A DNA stretch of 64,000 bases, taken from NCBI GenBank assembly GCA_903869265.1, contig CAIPYE010000007.1, forward strand, positions 1 to 64,000, read 5' to 3'. The position numbers and the translations under genes were made by a program. The notes under the pieces are model-generated. The model did no database searches, was not told the origin of the DNA, and was given only the letters and a program-made list of their open reading frames with translations. This DNA is from an uncultured delta proteobacterium (GTDB lineage: Bacteria; Desulfobacterota; Desulfobulbia; Desulfobulbales; Desulfurivibrionaceae). Position 1 is the first letter of the stretch. Every line of letters begins with the position of its first letter. Shown here piece by piece: positions 1 through 14,341 of this stretch.

Positions 1-153
1 AACGTCGAAGGTAACCCGTGCGCCTTCCTGCAGGGATTTGAAGCCCTGGGCCTGAATTGCGGAATGATGAACGAATACATCCTTGCCGCCATCCTGCTCA
101 ATAAAACCAAAACCCTTTGAATCATTAAACCATTTAACTGTGCCTTCTGCCAT
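1..153 (-). CDS. Cold-shock protein (CspA family), C-terminus cut by window start
   Basis: Reverse strand reads [51 protein letters not shown], a typical CSD sequence; runs off the window. Confidence 0.93.
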   Translation of the reverse strand, partial: MAEGTVKWFNDSKGFGFIEQDGGKDVFVHHSAIQAQGFKSLQEGARVTFDV

Positions 154-256
154 CTTGTACTACTCCTTTGTGCTCGGTTCCATGTAGGAACCACTTTGTT
201 ATAAAGTCGAAATATCGTTTGATATCCCGACTGGAGGTTTGGTTGCCCAAACCGAT

Positions 257-1519
257 TTACCGTCGTTGTGCGGGAACCGGGATGCCAAAATCAAAGGACG
301 AGGCCCTGGTACGCCTGTTTCTCCCCGAGCCAGCAGGGGCAGGTTTCTTTCTTATCGGCCTTTCGCCGCGAGCCTTGAGTGGTTCTTCAAGGTCGTGAGC
401 CTCAGCGACAAAACCGATGACGTCTCTGCGGATCATCTTTTTGCCCAGGGTGCGCTCGATGGATTGGATCATGCTGCCATCTTCGCGGGACGCCAGGGTA
501 AGTGCTTCTCCCGTCCGGGTGGCCCGGCCGGTACGGCCAGTCCGGTGTGTATATGCTTCGACCGTGTCCGGGACATCATAGTTGATAACATGTGAAATTC
601 CGGAGACATCAATACCGCGGGCGGCAATGTCCGTGGCAACCAGAACCTTGAAGGTTCCATTTTTAAAGCCGTCCAGGGCCTGTTGGCGCTTCTGCTGGGA
701 TAGGTTGCCCTGGAGAGAGGTGGCGCTGTGCCCGGATTTTTCCAGGTGCAGGGCAAGGCTTTTTGCCTTGTGTTTTGTCTTGGTGAAGATCAGGGTGGTT
801 TTCGTCTCTTCCTGGGCCATGATGCTTTTCAGCATGGCTGTCTTGTTCTCTTTTGTGACCTGAAAGAGTACGTGGGAGATGGTCGTCACGGCCTGGGTGT
901 GATTGATCTGGATAGTTACCGGGTCATGCAGGATGTCTTCCGCCAGATGGCGAATTTCCGCAGGCATGGTGGCGGAAAAAACAAGGTTCTGGCGCTGGGT
1001 CGGCAGCTGTTTCATGATCCGCCGGATATCCGGTAAGAAACCTTTGTCAAACATATGGTCGGCTTCATCGAGAACCAGAATCTCAACCTCCCGGAGGTTT
1101 ATGGATTTGTCATTCAAGTGATCAAGAAGACGACCGGGGCAGGCAACGATGATTTCCGCACCTTCTCTGATTTTTTTGATCTGACCGGGCTTGCCGACTC
1201 CGCCATAGACAACAACGCTACGCAGTCTGGTCTGTCCGGCCATGGTGCCGATATTCTCGTGGATCTGCTCAGCAAGTTCTCTGGTGGGAGCAACGATAAG
1301 CGCCCGTACTTTTTTGCGGGGTCCAGCCTGGAGGCGTTGCAGGAGCGGAAGCACAAAAGCTGCGGTCTTGCCGGTGCCTGTCTGAGCGAGGCCGAGGATA
1401 TCGCGGCCAGCGAGAATGGGAGGCATGGCCTCGCGCTGGATGGGGGTTGGAGAAGTATAACCACAGGCTTCTATGCCGGCAATTATTTGGGGGTGAAACT
1501 GAAACTCTTCAAAACTCAT
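257..1519 (-). CDS. DEAD-box ATP-dependent RNA helicase (RhlE-like)
   Basis: AQTGTGKTAAF, PTRELAEQ, VLDEADHMFD, SAT, HRTGRTGR motifs; start MSFEEF. Confidence 0.95.
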   Translation of the reverse strand: MSFEEFQFHPQIIAGIEACGYTSPTPIQREAMPPILAGRDILGLAQTGTGKTAAFVLPLLQRLQAGPRKKVRALIVAPTRELAEQIHENIGTMAGQTRLRSVVVYGGVGKPGQIKKIREGAEIIVACPGRLLDHLNDKSINLREVEILVLDEADHMFDKGFLPDIRRIMKQLPTQRQNLVFSATMPAEIRHLAEDILHDPVTIQINHTQAVTTISHVLFQVTKENKTAMLKSIMAQEETKTTLIFTKTKHKAKSLALHLEKSGHSATSLQGNLSQQKRQQALDGFKNGTFKVLVATDIAARGIDVSGISHVINYDVPDTVEAYTHRTGRTGRATRTGEALTLASREDGSMIQSIERTLGKKMIRRDVIGFVAEAHDLEEPLKARGERPIRKKPAPAGSGRNRRTRASSFDFGIPVPAQRR

Positions 1520-2080
1520 TAGAACTCCTTTGTTCAATTAGCGATGCGCTGTAATGGGAAAAGTCGCGCTGCATCGCGTAAGCGGTGTCTTTTTCAAGAG
1601 CACCAGATATTTTTTCGTTGATTTGGTATGGGTGCCGGAAGGTGCCAGGAATGATGCTTGGGTGCGGCAAGGATAAAATCGACAATGCGTCCGTCCAGGT
1701 ATGTTCCACTCTATTTTCTGTTTTTAACGAAGTTATGTTGTCGGCAGAAACTTTGAGGAGACTGACGAAGCAGGGGGAATAACACGGCTAGATGGATATC
1801 ATGAAGAGGTATTACTCTGTTTAAATTTATTTTCGTTCTAATAACATACTCCGTCTTTTCTTTTAATGCAACAGGAAAAACATTAAGGAGAATAAAGGTG
1901 TGGGTGTGGTGGGCTCCTTCGGGTTATAGTTGTATCGTGTGCGTCTGAGGACTATGGGGGGCATGGATTGTGCTGGCCGTCATGTGTGGGCTGAGATGGG
2001 CGGGATTTCTCTGGTCGGCGTTGAATGGCACAGGTTTTAAATATTTTTTTTGTCGATTGCCTGGCAAGGGTGAGAAAAAA

Positions 2081-2692
2081 ATGAACAACAATAAAAAGGA
2101 TGAGGTTTCCCCAATGAAATTGTTGATTTTTTTGATGGGAGCGTTTTGCTACTGTTGTATGCTGATGAATTTTGGTTGCGCTGCTGCTGTGGTGGGCGGA
2201 GGCGCGGCAGGCGGCTACGCGGTGGGTGGAGATGAGCGGTCTGCCGGAACGATGGTTGACGATGCGGCGATCACCGCCAAGGTCAAAAGCGAACTCATCG
2301 GGGAAAAAAACGTCAAGGCCCGGAATATTGATGTTGATACCGTCGCGGGGGTGGTGGTCCTTTCCGGTTATGTCGACTCGCAACAGGAGGCAAACAGGGC
2401 TGGTCTCATCGCCAAATCAGTGTCTGGAGTCGTGCGGGTAAAAAATGAACTTCGGGTTGGCTCTCGCACCATGGGCCAGGGTTTCGATGACAAGGTGCTT
2501 GGTGCGAAAATCAAGGCGAGGCTCATGGAGGAGCCCGGCATCAGATCGCTCAATATCGAAGTGGATGTTTACTCGGGCTCCGCCAATGTTACCGGCACAG
2601 TTTCAAGTCAGGAAATGAAGAAAAAGGTTCTCAATCTGATTCGTTCCATCGAGGGTGTCAGGGGAGTTGTCGATAACCTGCAGGTTCACTGA
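2081..2692 (+). CDS. BON-domain lipoprotein (two BON domains)
   Basis: Hydrophobic N-terminus with lipobox-like NFGCAAA, then two BON repeats (ITAKVKSELIGEKNVKARNIDVDTVAGVVVLSGYV and KIKARLMEEPGIRSLNIEVDVYSGSANVTGTV). Confidence 0.85.
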   Translation: MNNNKKDEVSPMKLLIFLMGAFCYCCMLMNFGCAAAVVGGGAAGGYAVGGDERSAGTMVDDAAITAKVKSELIGEKNVKARNIDVDTVAGVVVLSGYVDSQQEANRAGLIAKSVSGVVRVKNELRVGSRTMGQGFDDKVLGAKIKARLMEEPGIRSLNIEVDVYSGSANVTGTVSSQEMKKKVLNLIRSIEGVRGVVDNLQVH

Positions 2693-2746
2693 ACTTTGGG
2701 AAGTTTTTTTCTGGCGGATGCTGCCCTGTCGGAAGAATGATAATTT

Positions 2747-3514
2747 ATGGGCAGGTCAACAGGGTTTTTTTCAATGTCTCTGGCTTGTGATCGTCTTTGC
2801 GTTGTTCTGGTGGAGCCAAAAAGTGGTGGAAATATAGGCTCGGTTGCCCGGGTCATGAAAAATTTCGGTTTTGGCGAGCTGCGTCTGGTGCAGCCGCGTG
2901 CAAGTCATCTTGGGGCGGAAGCCCGTAATATGGCGGTGTCTGCCTTTGATCTTCTTGAGCGGGTCAAGGTGTACGAAAATCTGGCTCTTGCCCTGTCAGA
3001 CCGAAACCTTGCCCTGGGCACGACTCGGCGATTCGGTAAATATCGGGAGGAGCTGTTGTCTCCTGCTGAGGCGGCTAAAACAGCTGTTGGTCTGGCAAAG
3101 ACCGCCAAGGCGGCGCTTGTTTTTGGCCCCGAGGATACAGGGCTTAAGACCGAAGATCTGGATCTTTGCCAATACTGTGTGACCATCCCCACCCATCCCG
3201 ACTTGCCTTCCATGAATCTGGCCCAAGCCGTGGCGGTTTGCCTGTATGAGGCATCCTTGAAATTTTCTGCTCCGGTCGAGGGCAGGACGCGGGGGAAACG
3301 TCCTGCCCTGGGAAAGAACCTGGAAGCTATGTTTTCCCAGATGCGTCAGGTGCTTCTTGAGGTGGGTTTCCTCAATCCGCAGAACCCGGAACATCTGGTC
3401 CGTGCCTTTCGACGGATGCTTGCCCGTCAGGGTTTGACCGAACATGAGGTGCAGATTCTTCGGGGGCTGTGGGATAAGATTTCCTGGGTGCATCGGAGGA
3501 AAGGCGTGTCTTGA
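2747..3514 (+). CDS. TrmJ/SpoU-type tRNA 2'-O-methyltransferase
   Basis: VVLVEPKSGGNIGSVARVMKNFGF, LVFGPEDTGL and IPTHPDLPSMNLAQAVAV motifs of the SPOUT TrmJ family. Confidence 0.9.
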   Translation: MGRSTGFFSMSLACDRLCVVLVEPKSGGNIGSVARVMKNFGFGELRLVQPRASHLGAEARNMAVSAFDLLERVKVYENLALALSDRNLALGTTRRFGKYREELLSPAEAAKTAVGLAKTAKAALVFGPEDTGLKTEDLDLCQYCVTIPTHPDLPSMNLAQAVAVCLYEASLKFSAPVEGRTRGKRPALGKNLEAMFSQMRQVLLEVGFLNPQNPEHLVRAFRRMLARQGLTEHEVQILRGLWDKISWVHRRKGVS

Positions 3515-3566
3515 AAGAAAGGAACGAGTCTGCCGGTCCGTTACTTAGTTCGGTTTGATGGGGCAA

Positions 3567-3601
3567 TAAAAAAAGGGTTTTGCAACAATGCGAAACCCTT
3601 A
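3567..3601 (-). terminator. Rho-independent terminator downstream of the HU gene
   Basis: Inverted repeat AAGGGTTT...AAACCCTT with a T-run on the minus strand. Confidence 0.6.
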
Positions 3602-3700
3602 TCTGCGATGGGACTTGAAGTTATGTTCTATCTTACTGTTATTTTGTAATTATTTGTATTGTTTATTTTTCTGTTACCCCCAGGCTATGCTTGATATCCC

Positions 3701-4042
3701 CTACCTTTTATTTTTTTTAGCCTTGGTAGTCTTGCACCCACATCCACAACCACCCTTCGCCTTTACCTTGACGCAGACTGAATCCTTCAGCTTCTGACCC
3801 GGCTTGAATTTCACAACCTTCTTTTCCGAAATTTTTATCTCTTTGCCGGTCTGTGGGTTACGTTCAGTACGTGCTGCCCGCTGGGTTACAGAGAAAGAGC
3901 CGAACCCGATTAGGGAAATGCTCTCGTCATTGGCCAGGGCTTTCGCAATGACATCCAGCGTAGAATTCAGGGTTTTTTCTGCTGCGGCCTTGGTGAGGTT
4001 TGATGCCTCGGCAATTTTGCTGACGAGTTCTGCTTTGTTCAT
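3701..4042 (-). CDS. HU-family DNA-binding protein with Cys/Gly/Lys-rich C-terminal tail
   Basis: MNKAELVSKIAEASNLTKAAAEKTLNSTLDVI...GFGSFSVTQRAARTERNPQTGKEI; extra tail KAKGGCGCGCKTTKAKKNKR. Confidence 0.92.
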   Translation of the reverse strand: MNKAELVSKIAEASNLTKAAAEKTLNSTLDVIAKALANDESISLIGFGSFSVTQRAARTERNPQTGKEIKISEKKVVKFKPGQKLKDSVCVKVKAKGGCGCGCKTTKAKKNKR

Positions 4043-4386
4043 GCTTATTCTCCAAGAGGGTTATGGTTATGTGGGGCGGGTAGTTCCCATAATGTCAAAT
4101 GCCGACCTCCGTGCAAGTAAGAAGATCACCAAGCACTACTTTCTCCTATGATATGTAAGTCGTTGCGAATTCTCCTATCTGTAGTTAACCCCATTTTTAT
4201 TTTTCTCGGAAACTAATAAGTCGCCAGCATGGTACATTTATGTAAGTTATAAATCTGTTGCCGTGTTTATTTTGCTCATAATTGTAATAAATATGTTTGG
4301 TTGTCGATCCTTCACGAGCACAATAAAACTATAAATAGCGCGCTGATACAACCAGATACAATCGAAATAAACATCATGGGAAAGAG

Positions 4387-4401
4387 CGGCACGCTTGTTG
4401 C
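4387..4401 (+). promoter_or_regulatory. Candidate sigma-54 promoter for amtB-glnB
   Basis: CGGCACGCTTGTTGC, GG-N10-GC spacing, about 150 bp upstream of the amtB start. Confidence 0.65.
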
Positions 4402-4549
4402 TTTTGTTGTCAGATAACCGTCTGCGGAAGTATAGATTCATTGGGGCCGAATGGGGATGCTACTCCGGAAAAGGCGCGAAGCAAGAAAAAAGTGCTGCAG
4501 TTATCATCCAAAATCGACAGAGGAGATCAACCATGAAGAGGAGAGCGAG

Positions 4550-6548
<1,999 letters not shown>

Positions 6549-6639
6549 TTTCTGCCTGACAAGAAAGTGACAACAGGCGGCGGATTCGCGAAAGTCCCGA
6601 ATCCGCCGCCTGTCCCCCCGCAATTGGTAAAGAAGACGG

Positions 6640-7359
6640 ATGAAATTTCTGATCCTGCAACATACCCCCTGGGCCGGGCCCGGGCGGCTGCTTCTTGAAG
6701 CGTTCGGCAAGCACCGGCTCGAGTTTGATCTCGTCAAGGTCTGGCAGGATTGGATTCCAGACTTCAACGGCTATGGGGCGATCATTCTCCTTGGCGGTTC
6801 TCCCAACGTCGACCAGGAGGAGAAATACCCGTTTCTCGTGGAAGAAAAGCGGTTCATCAAAAGGGCGATTGGAGCAGATAAGCCCATCTTGGGCTTCTGT
6901 CTCGGCCACCAGCTGCTTGCCTCAATTCTCGGCGCCCAGATAGGGCCGAACTTCAAGCCGAGCATCGGTTTTGTTCAGGGACATCTCACCCATGACGGCC
7001 GGGAACATCCGGCGTTCAAAAATCTCGGCAAAAGCATTCCCATGTTCAAGTGGCACAGTCAGACGGTGCTGGAGCCGCTGCCCAAACATTTCTCTCTGCT
7101 CGCCACCTCGGAACAATGCCAGGTGGAGGCTTTCTCCCTTGAGCAGCGACCGCATATCCTTGGATTGCAGTTTGATAACCATGTCGCGGTTGCCGAGGAC
7201 ATCAGCCTCTGGCTGGAACAGGACTGGCAGTGGCTTGCCTCGTTCCGCTCCCTGGTGGTGCGGCCCGCCGATCTGCTGGCTGAGGCACGGCGATTACGGG
7301 TGCAGATATCCGATGATTTCCATCAGTTTTTCGGTGATTATCTGAGTCTTATCTCCTGA
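6640..7359 (+). CDS. Type 1 (class I) glutamine amidotransferase domain protein
   Basis: GFCLGHQLLA nucleophile elbow and downstream catalytic His context. Confidence 0.88.
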   Translation: MKFLILQHTPWAGPGRLLLEAFGKHRLEFDLVKVWQDWIPDFNGYGAIILLGGSPNVDQEEKYPFLVEEKRFIKRAIGADKPILGFCLGHQLLASILGAQIGPNFKPSIGFVQGHLTHDGREHPAFKNLGKSIPMFKWHSQTVLEPLPKHFSLLATSEQCQVEAFSLEQRPHILGLQFDNHVAVAEDISLWLEQDWQWLASFRSLVVRPADLLAEARRLRVQISDDFHQFFGDYLSLIS

Positions 7360-7394
7360 TTGTGTCCCGGGGGTAAGGGTTGCAAAAAAGATGG

Positions 7395-7436
7395 AAGCCG
7401 AGTTTCCCTTTGTCAGGGGAAACTCGGCTTTTTTGT
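7395..7436. terminator. Bidirectional terminator between the amidotransferase and nifA
   Basis: 14-bp inverted repeat AAGCCGAGTTTCCC / GGGAAACTCGGCTT followed by TTTT, A-run on the other side. Confidence 0.8.
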
Positions 7437-9044
<1,608 letters not shown>

Positions 9045-9118
9045 GCGCTGTGTCTGCCCATTGTTGTGAGACGTTTGAGGGGGAAATTCTTTTGGGAAAG
9101 CTCCTGTGTATTGGATTA

Positions 9119-9133
9119 GCAATAAACGTTCCA
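9119..9133 (-). promoter_or_regulatory. Candidate sigma-54 promoter for nifA
   Basis: Minus strand TGGAACGTTTATTGC (GG-N10-GC), 75 bp upstream of the nifA start. Confidence 0.55.
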
Positions 9134-9145
9134 ATACTTCAAAAA

Positions 9146-9177
9146 TGTAACATTTTTAACATGTATCGTTCTTAACA
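9146..9177. promoter_or_regulatory. Tandem pair of TGT-N10-ACA sites (NifA UAS-like)
   Basis: TGTAACATTTTTAACA immediately followed by TGTATCGTTCTTAACA. Confidence 0.6.
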
Positions 9178-9298
9178 TTCTGAAATAATAAGAAAATATG
9201 GTTTTATATTTCCTGTAAGAGATGGCGGGTATTTGTTGGTAGTTTTCTTTCGTGAAACATTTTTGTAACAAAAAGCCCACCCCTCCACTCTTCTCTTT

Positions 9299-9314
9299 TG
9301 TAGTCAAGTTTACA
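9299..9314. promoter_or_regulatory. NifA upstream activator sequence for nifH
   Basis: TGTAGTCAAGTTTACA (TGT-N10-ACA), 99 nt before the nifH -24 element. Confidence 0.75.
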
Positions 9315-9377
9315 AAATGGAACAGGCGCGCTGATGGCCTTCGTGGCAAACATCCATAATAAATCAAATAATATTAA

Positions 9378-10331
<954 letters not shown>

Positions 10332-10413
10332 GGGACGGCTGAAAGCCTCGCGCTTGCAGCTCTCAACGAGAACCGAACCAGCAGCGAATAACACAAAAAA
10401 ATGGAGAAACACC

Positions 10414-10770
10414 ATGTTGACTATGATCAGAGCAATTGTCCGGCCGGAGAAAGCAGACAAGGTTCTTGCCTCCCTCATGGAGGCGGGCTTTCCGGCGGTT
10501 ACCAAATATTCCGTGGCCGGTCGCGGCAAACAGCGCGGCATCAAGATCGGCGAGGTTACCTACGACGAGTTGCCGAAGGTAATGCTGATGAGCGTTATCA
10601 ACTCCGCGGACAAGGATTTTTTCATCGAAACCGTGATGAATACGGCCCGCTCCACCGGCAAGGGCGCCTTCGGCGATGGCAAGATCTTCGTTTCCGAGGT
10701 TGAGGAATCCTACACCATCAGCTCCGGAGTCAAGGAAACCGCCTATGCAGCAGAAGGGGTGGCGCCATGA
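10414..10770 (+). CDS. nifI1: Nitrogenase-associated P-II protein NifI1
   Basis: MLTMIRAIVRPEKADKVLASLMEAGFPAVTK, position between nifH and nifI2. Confidence 0.95.
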   Translation: MLTMIRAIVRPEKADKVLASLMEAGFPAVTKYSVAGRGKQRGIKIGEVTYDELPKVMLMSVINSADKDFFIETVMNTARSTGKGAFGDGKIFVSEVEESYTISSGVKETAYAAEGVAP

Positions 10771-11141
10771 AAGAGGTCATCGCCGTCGTGCGGATAAATA
10801 TGATGAATCAGACCAAGCAGGCCCTCACCGACTGCGGGGTTGACGCCTTCTTTGCCCACGAGGCCCACGGCCGCGGCATGGGCTTTGTAAGCCCGGCCGT
10901 TCTGGAAGGGACGGTGCAGGGGTATGAAGAGGCGGCCGCGCTTTTGGGGGAAAAGGGCAAGCTCTACCCGAAACGGATGATCACCGCAGTGGTGGAAGAC
11001 TCCATGGTGCCTTGCGTGGTGGAGACCATTATCAATACGAATCAGACCGGCATGCCTGGCGACGGCAAGGTTTTTGTTTTGCCCTTGAGCGATGCGGTTC
11101 GGGTCAGAACAGGCGAGACAGGCGCTAAGGCCATCTCATAA
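10767..11141 (+). CDS. nifI2: Nitrogenase-associated P-II protein NifI2
   Basis: MKEVIAVVRINMMNQTKQALTDCGVDAF..., VRTGETGAKAIS; ATGA overlap with nifI1. Confidence 0.95.
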   Translation: MKEVIAVVRINMMNQTKQALTDCGVDAFFAHEAHGRGMGFVSPAVLEGTVQGYEEAAALLGEKGKLYPKRMITAVVEDSMVPCVVETIINTNQTGMPGDGKVFVLPLSDAVRVRTGETGAKAIS

Positions 11142-11153
11142 GGAGGAAAGACA

Positions 11154-12794
11154 ATGGCAACAGCAGCAAAGAAAAAGCTGGTGCAGTGGGGTCCTGCCGA
11201 GGTCAAGGCAGCACTCCTTGAGAAGTATCCGCCCAAGGTAGGCCGTAAGCGCGCCAAGCAGATCATGATCAATGAGGCGCAGCAGAACGAGACCCCGGAG
11301 TTCACCGCTAATGTGCGCACCATTCCCGGCATCATCACAATGCGCGGCTGTACTTATGCCGGATGCAAGGGCGTTATCATGGGCCCGACCCGAGATATCG
11401 TCAACCTGGTGCACGGTCCCATCGGCTGCAGTTTTTATGCCTGGCTGACCCGCCGCAACCAGACCGATGCAGGTCCGGACGGGGAAAATTACATGAACTA
11501 CTGCTTTTCCACGGACATGCAGGAGCAGGACATCATCTTCGGCGGCGAGAAGAAGCTGGCCCAGGCGATCCAGGAGGCGTACGACCTCTTTCATCCCAAA
11601 TCCATCGCCGTGTTCGCCACCTGTCCGGTTGGTCTTATCGGTGACGATATCCATACCGTGTCCAAGAACATGAAGGAAAAGTTCGGCGACTGCAACGTGT
11701 ATGCCTTTTCCTGCGAAGGGTACAAAGGGGTGAGTCAGTCTGCCGGCCATCATATCGCCAACAACCAGGTGTTTCGTCATCTGGTCGGGCAGAACGACGA
11801 GGTGAAACCGGGCAAGTACAAGATCAACCTCTTGGGCGAGTACAACATCGGCGGCGACGGCTTCGAGATCGACAGAATTTTCAAGAAATGCGGGATCACC
11901 TGCATCTCGACCTTTTCCGGCAACTCGACCTATGACCAGTTTGCCTCCTCCCATACTGCGGATCTCAATGCGGTCATGTGCCACCGGTCCATCAACTATG
12001 TGGCGGACATGATGGAGACCAAATACGGCATTCCCTGGATCAAGGTGAATTTCATCGGAGCCAAGGCCACGGCCAAGAGCCTGCGCAAGATTGCCGAATA
12101 TTTCGGCGAAAAGGAGCTCATCGACACGGTGGAAAAGGTTATTGCCGAGGAGATGCCCGGGGTTGAGGCGGCTCTGGCCGAAATCACCCCCCGGACCGAG
12201 GGCAAGACTGCGATGATGTTTGTCGGCGGCTCACGGGCCCATCATTACAAGGAACTCTTTGACGAGCTCAAGATGAAAACCATCTCCGCCGGCTACGAGT
12301 TTGGGCATCAGGACGATTACGAGGGACGCCAGGTGCTGCCCAATATCCAGGTGGATGCGGACAGCCGCAACATTGAAGAGATCGAGGTTGAGCCGGACGA
12401 AGCGCGTTTCAAGCCGCGCAAAAGCGACAAGGAAATGAAGGCCCTGGAAAAGGCAGGCTATAAGTTCAAGCATTATGACGGCCTGGCCGCAGACATGGAC
12501 AAGGGCACGCTGATCATCGACGATCTGAATCAGTACGAGGCCGAGAAACTCGTCGAATTGATGAAGCCGGATATTTTCTGTGCAGGCATCAAGGAGAAGT
12601 ACTCCATCCAGAAACTGGGCGTGCCCATGAAGCAGCTCCACAGTTACGATTCCGGCGGTCCCTATGCCGGGTTCCTGGGAGCGATCAACTTCTACAAGGA
12701 GATCGACCGGTTGGTGAACTCCAAGGTCTGGGGCTATATGAAGGCTCCGTGGCAGAAGAATCCCCAGCTGTCGGCTTCGTATAACTGGGAGTAG
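11154..12794 (+). CDS. nifD: Nitrogenase molybdenum-iron protein alpha chain
   Basis: GPIGCSFYAW, TCPVGLIGDDI, GHHIANN, AVMCHRSINYV (cofactor Cys region), LHSYDSGGPYAGF. Confidence 0.98.
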   Translation: MATAAKKKLVQWGPAEVKAALLEKYPPKVGRKRAKQIMINEAQQNETPEFTANVRTIPGIITMRGCTYAGCKGVIMGPTRDIVNLVHGPIGCSFYAWLTRRNQTDAGPDGENYMNYCFSTDMQEQDIIFGGEKKLAQAIQEAYDLFHPKSIAVFATCPVGLIGDDIHTVSKNMKEKFGDCNVYAFSCEGYKGVSQSAGHHIANNQVFRHLVGQNDEVKPGKYKINLLGEYNIGGDGFEIDRIFKKCGITCISTFSGNSTYDQFASSHTADLNAVMCHRSINYVADMMETKYGIPWIKVNFIGAKATAKSLRKIAEYFGEKELIDTVEKVIAEEMPGVEAALAEITPRTEGKTAMMFVGGSRAHHYKELFDELKMKTISAGYEFGHQDDYEGRQVLPNIQVDADSRNIEEIEVEPDEARFKPRKSDKEMKALEKAGYKFKHYDGLAADMDKGTLIIDDLNQYEAEKLVELMKPDIFCAGIKEKYSIQKLGVPMKQLHSYDSGGPYAGFLGAINFYKEIDRLVNSKVWGYMKAPWQKNPQLSASYNWE

Positions 12795-12862
12795 CAGGAG
12801 TTCTGGGGGCAGAGGAACATCTGCCCCCCACCCCAAAAAACAGAGTAATCGAGGATACAACA

Positions 12863-14236
12863 ATGCTCTTACGACATACACCCACAGAGATTACCGAGCG
12901 CACGGCCTTGACCATTAATCCGGCCAAGACCTGTCAGCCCATCGGCGCCATGTACGCGGCTCTCGGCATCCACGGATGCCTGCCGCACAGCCATGGTTCC
13001 CAGGGTTGCTGCGCGTATCACCGCTCCGCCCTGACCCGGCATTACAAGGAGCCGATCTCCGCCTCCACCAGCTCTTTTACTGAGGGAGCTTCGGTCTTCG
13101 GCGGCCAGGCCAATATGCTGCAGGCGATCAATAACATATTCACCGTCTATAACCCCGAGGTGATAGCCATCCACACCACCTGCCTCTCCGAGACCATCGG
13201 CGACGATCTGCCCCAGATCAAGAAAAAGGCGGCCGCGGAAGGCAAGATCCCCGAGGGCAGATATGTGATCAGCGCCTCCACCCCGAGCTACGCGGGTTCC
13301 CATGTTACCGGCTTTTCCAACATGGTTAAATCCATGGCCGGGATGGCCGAGCCGACAGGGAAGAAGAACGGCAAGGTTAACATCATTCCCGGCTGGGTCG
13401 AGCCTGCCGATATGGAGGAGATCAAGCGGATCACCGGGGTGATCGGAGTGAAGACCATCCTCTTTCCGGATACCTCCGGCGTGCTCAACGGCCCGCTCTC
13501 CGGCGAGTACAAGATGTTTCCGGAAGGCGGCACCACCGTGGCCGAGCTGAAAAGCACCGGGGATTCCAAGGGAACCCTGGCCCTGGGCGAGTGGTGCTCG
13601 GCCGATGCGGCCCGGGAGCTTGATACCAAGTGCAAGGTGCCCTGTTCGGTGCTGGATATGCCCTTTGGCCTGATGGCCACGGATCGGTTCATCGATGCCC
13701 TGCGGACCATCGCCGGGGTGAACATCCCCGATGAGATTCTCAATGAGCGCGGCCAGCTGGTGGACATGATTTCGGACATGCACCAGTATCTCTACGGCAA
13801 AAAAGTGGCCCTGGTCGGCGATCCGGATCAGCTCATCGCCATGACCGAGTTTCTCGTCTCCATGGATATGAAGCCGATCCATATTGTTACCGGCACCCCA
13901 GGCAAGAAATTTGAAAAACGGATCAAGGAGATCACCAAGGACATGGGCTGCAAGGTCAATGTCAAGGCCAAGGGGGACATGTTCCTCCTCCATCAGTGGA
14001 TCAAGAATGAACCGGTGGATCTGATCATCGGCAATACTTACTGCAAGTATATTGCCCGGGACGAGGACATCCCCTATGTGCGATGGGGTTTTCCCATTCT
14101 GGATCGACAGGGGCACCAGTACTTCCCAACCGTGGGCTACAAGGGCGGCCTCAGGCTGCTGGAGAAGATCACAGGCGTTTTGCTCGACCGGAAAGACCGA
14201 GATGATTCCGAGTCGAAGTTCGAGCTGGTCCTGTAG
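12863..14236 (+). CDS. nifK: Nitrogenase molybdenum-iron protein beta chain (short anaerobe-type N-terminus)
   Basis: TCQPIGAMYAALGIHGCLPHSHGSQGCCAYHR, TTCLSETIGDDL; directly after nifD. Confidence 0.98.
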   Translation: MLLRHTPTEITERTALTINPAKTCQPIGAMYAALGIHGCLPHSHGSQGCCAYHRSALTRHYKEPISASTSSFTEGASVFGGQANMLQAINNIFTVYNPEVIAIHTTCLSETIGDDLPQIKKKAAAEGKIPEGRYVISASTPSYAGSHVTGFSNMVKSMAGMAEPTGKKNGKVNIIPGWVEPADMEEIKRITGVIGVKTILFPDTSGVLNGPLSGEYKMFPEGGTTVAELKSTGDSKGTLALGEWCSADAARELDTKCKVPCSVLDMPFGLMATDRFIDALRTIAGVNIPDEILNERGQLVDMISDMHQYLYGKKVALVGDPDQLIAMTEFLVSMDMKPIHIVTGTPGKKFEKRIKEITKDMGCKVNVKAKGDMFLLHQWIKNEPVDLIIGNTYCKYIARDEDIPYVRWGFPILDRQGHQYFPTVGYKGGLRLLEKITGVLLDRKDRDDSESKFELVL

Positions 14237-14341
14237 AAAGCGGGGACAACTTTCTGATTTGTCCCCAAGCACACAATGAAATGGCGGTGGCGGGGGAAAT
14301 GATTCCCCCGTCGCGTCTTGCGCATTAGGCCGGAGGCTGGT

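Noticed and set aside
11154-12794. Possible alternative (V- or Fe-only) nitrogenase
   Set aside because: No AnfG/VnfG delta subunit gene and the order nifDK-nifEN-nifB fits Mo-nitrogenase; the internal NifD insertion is known in anaerobe-type NifD.
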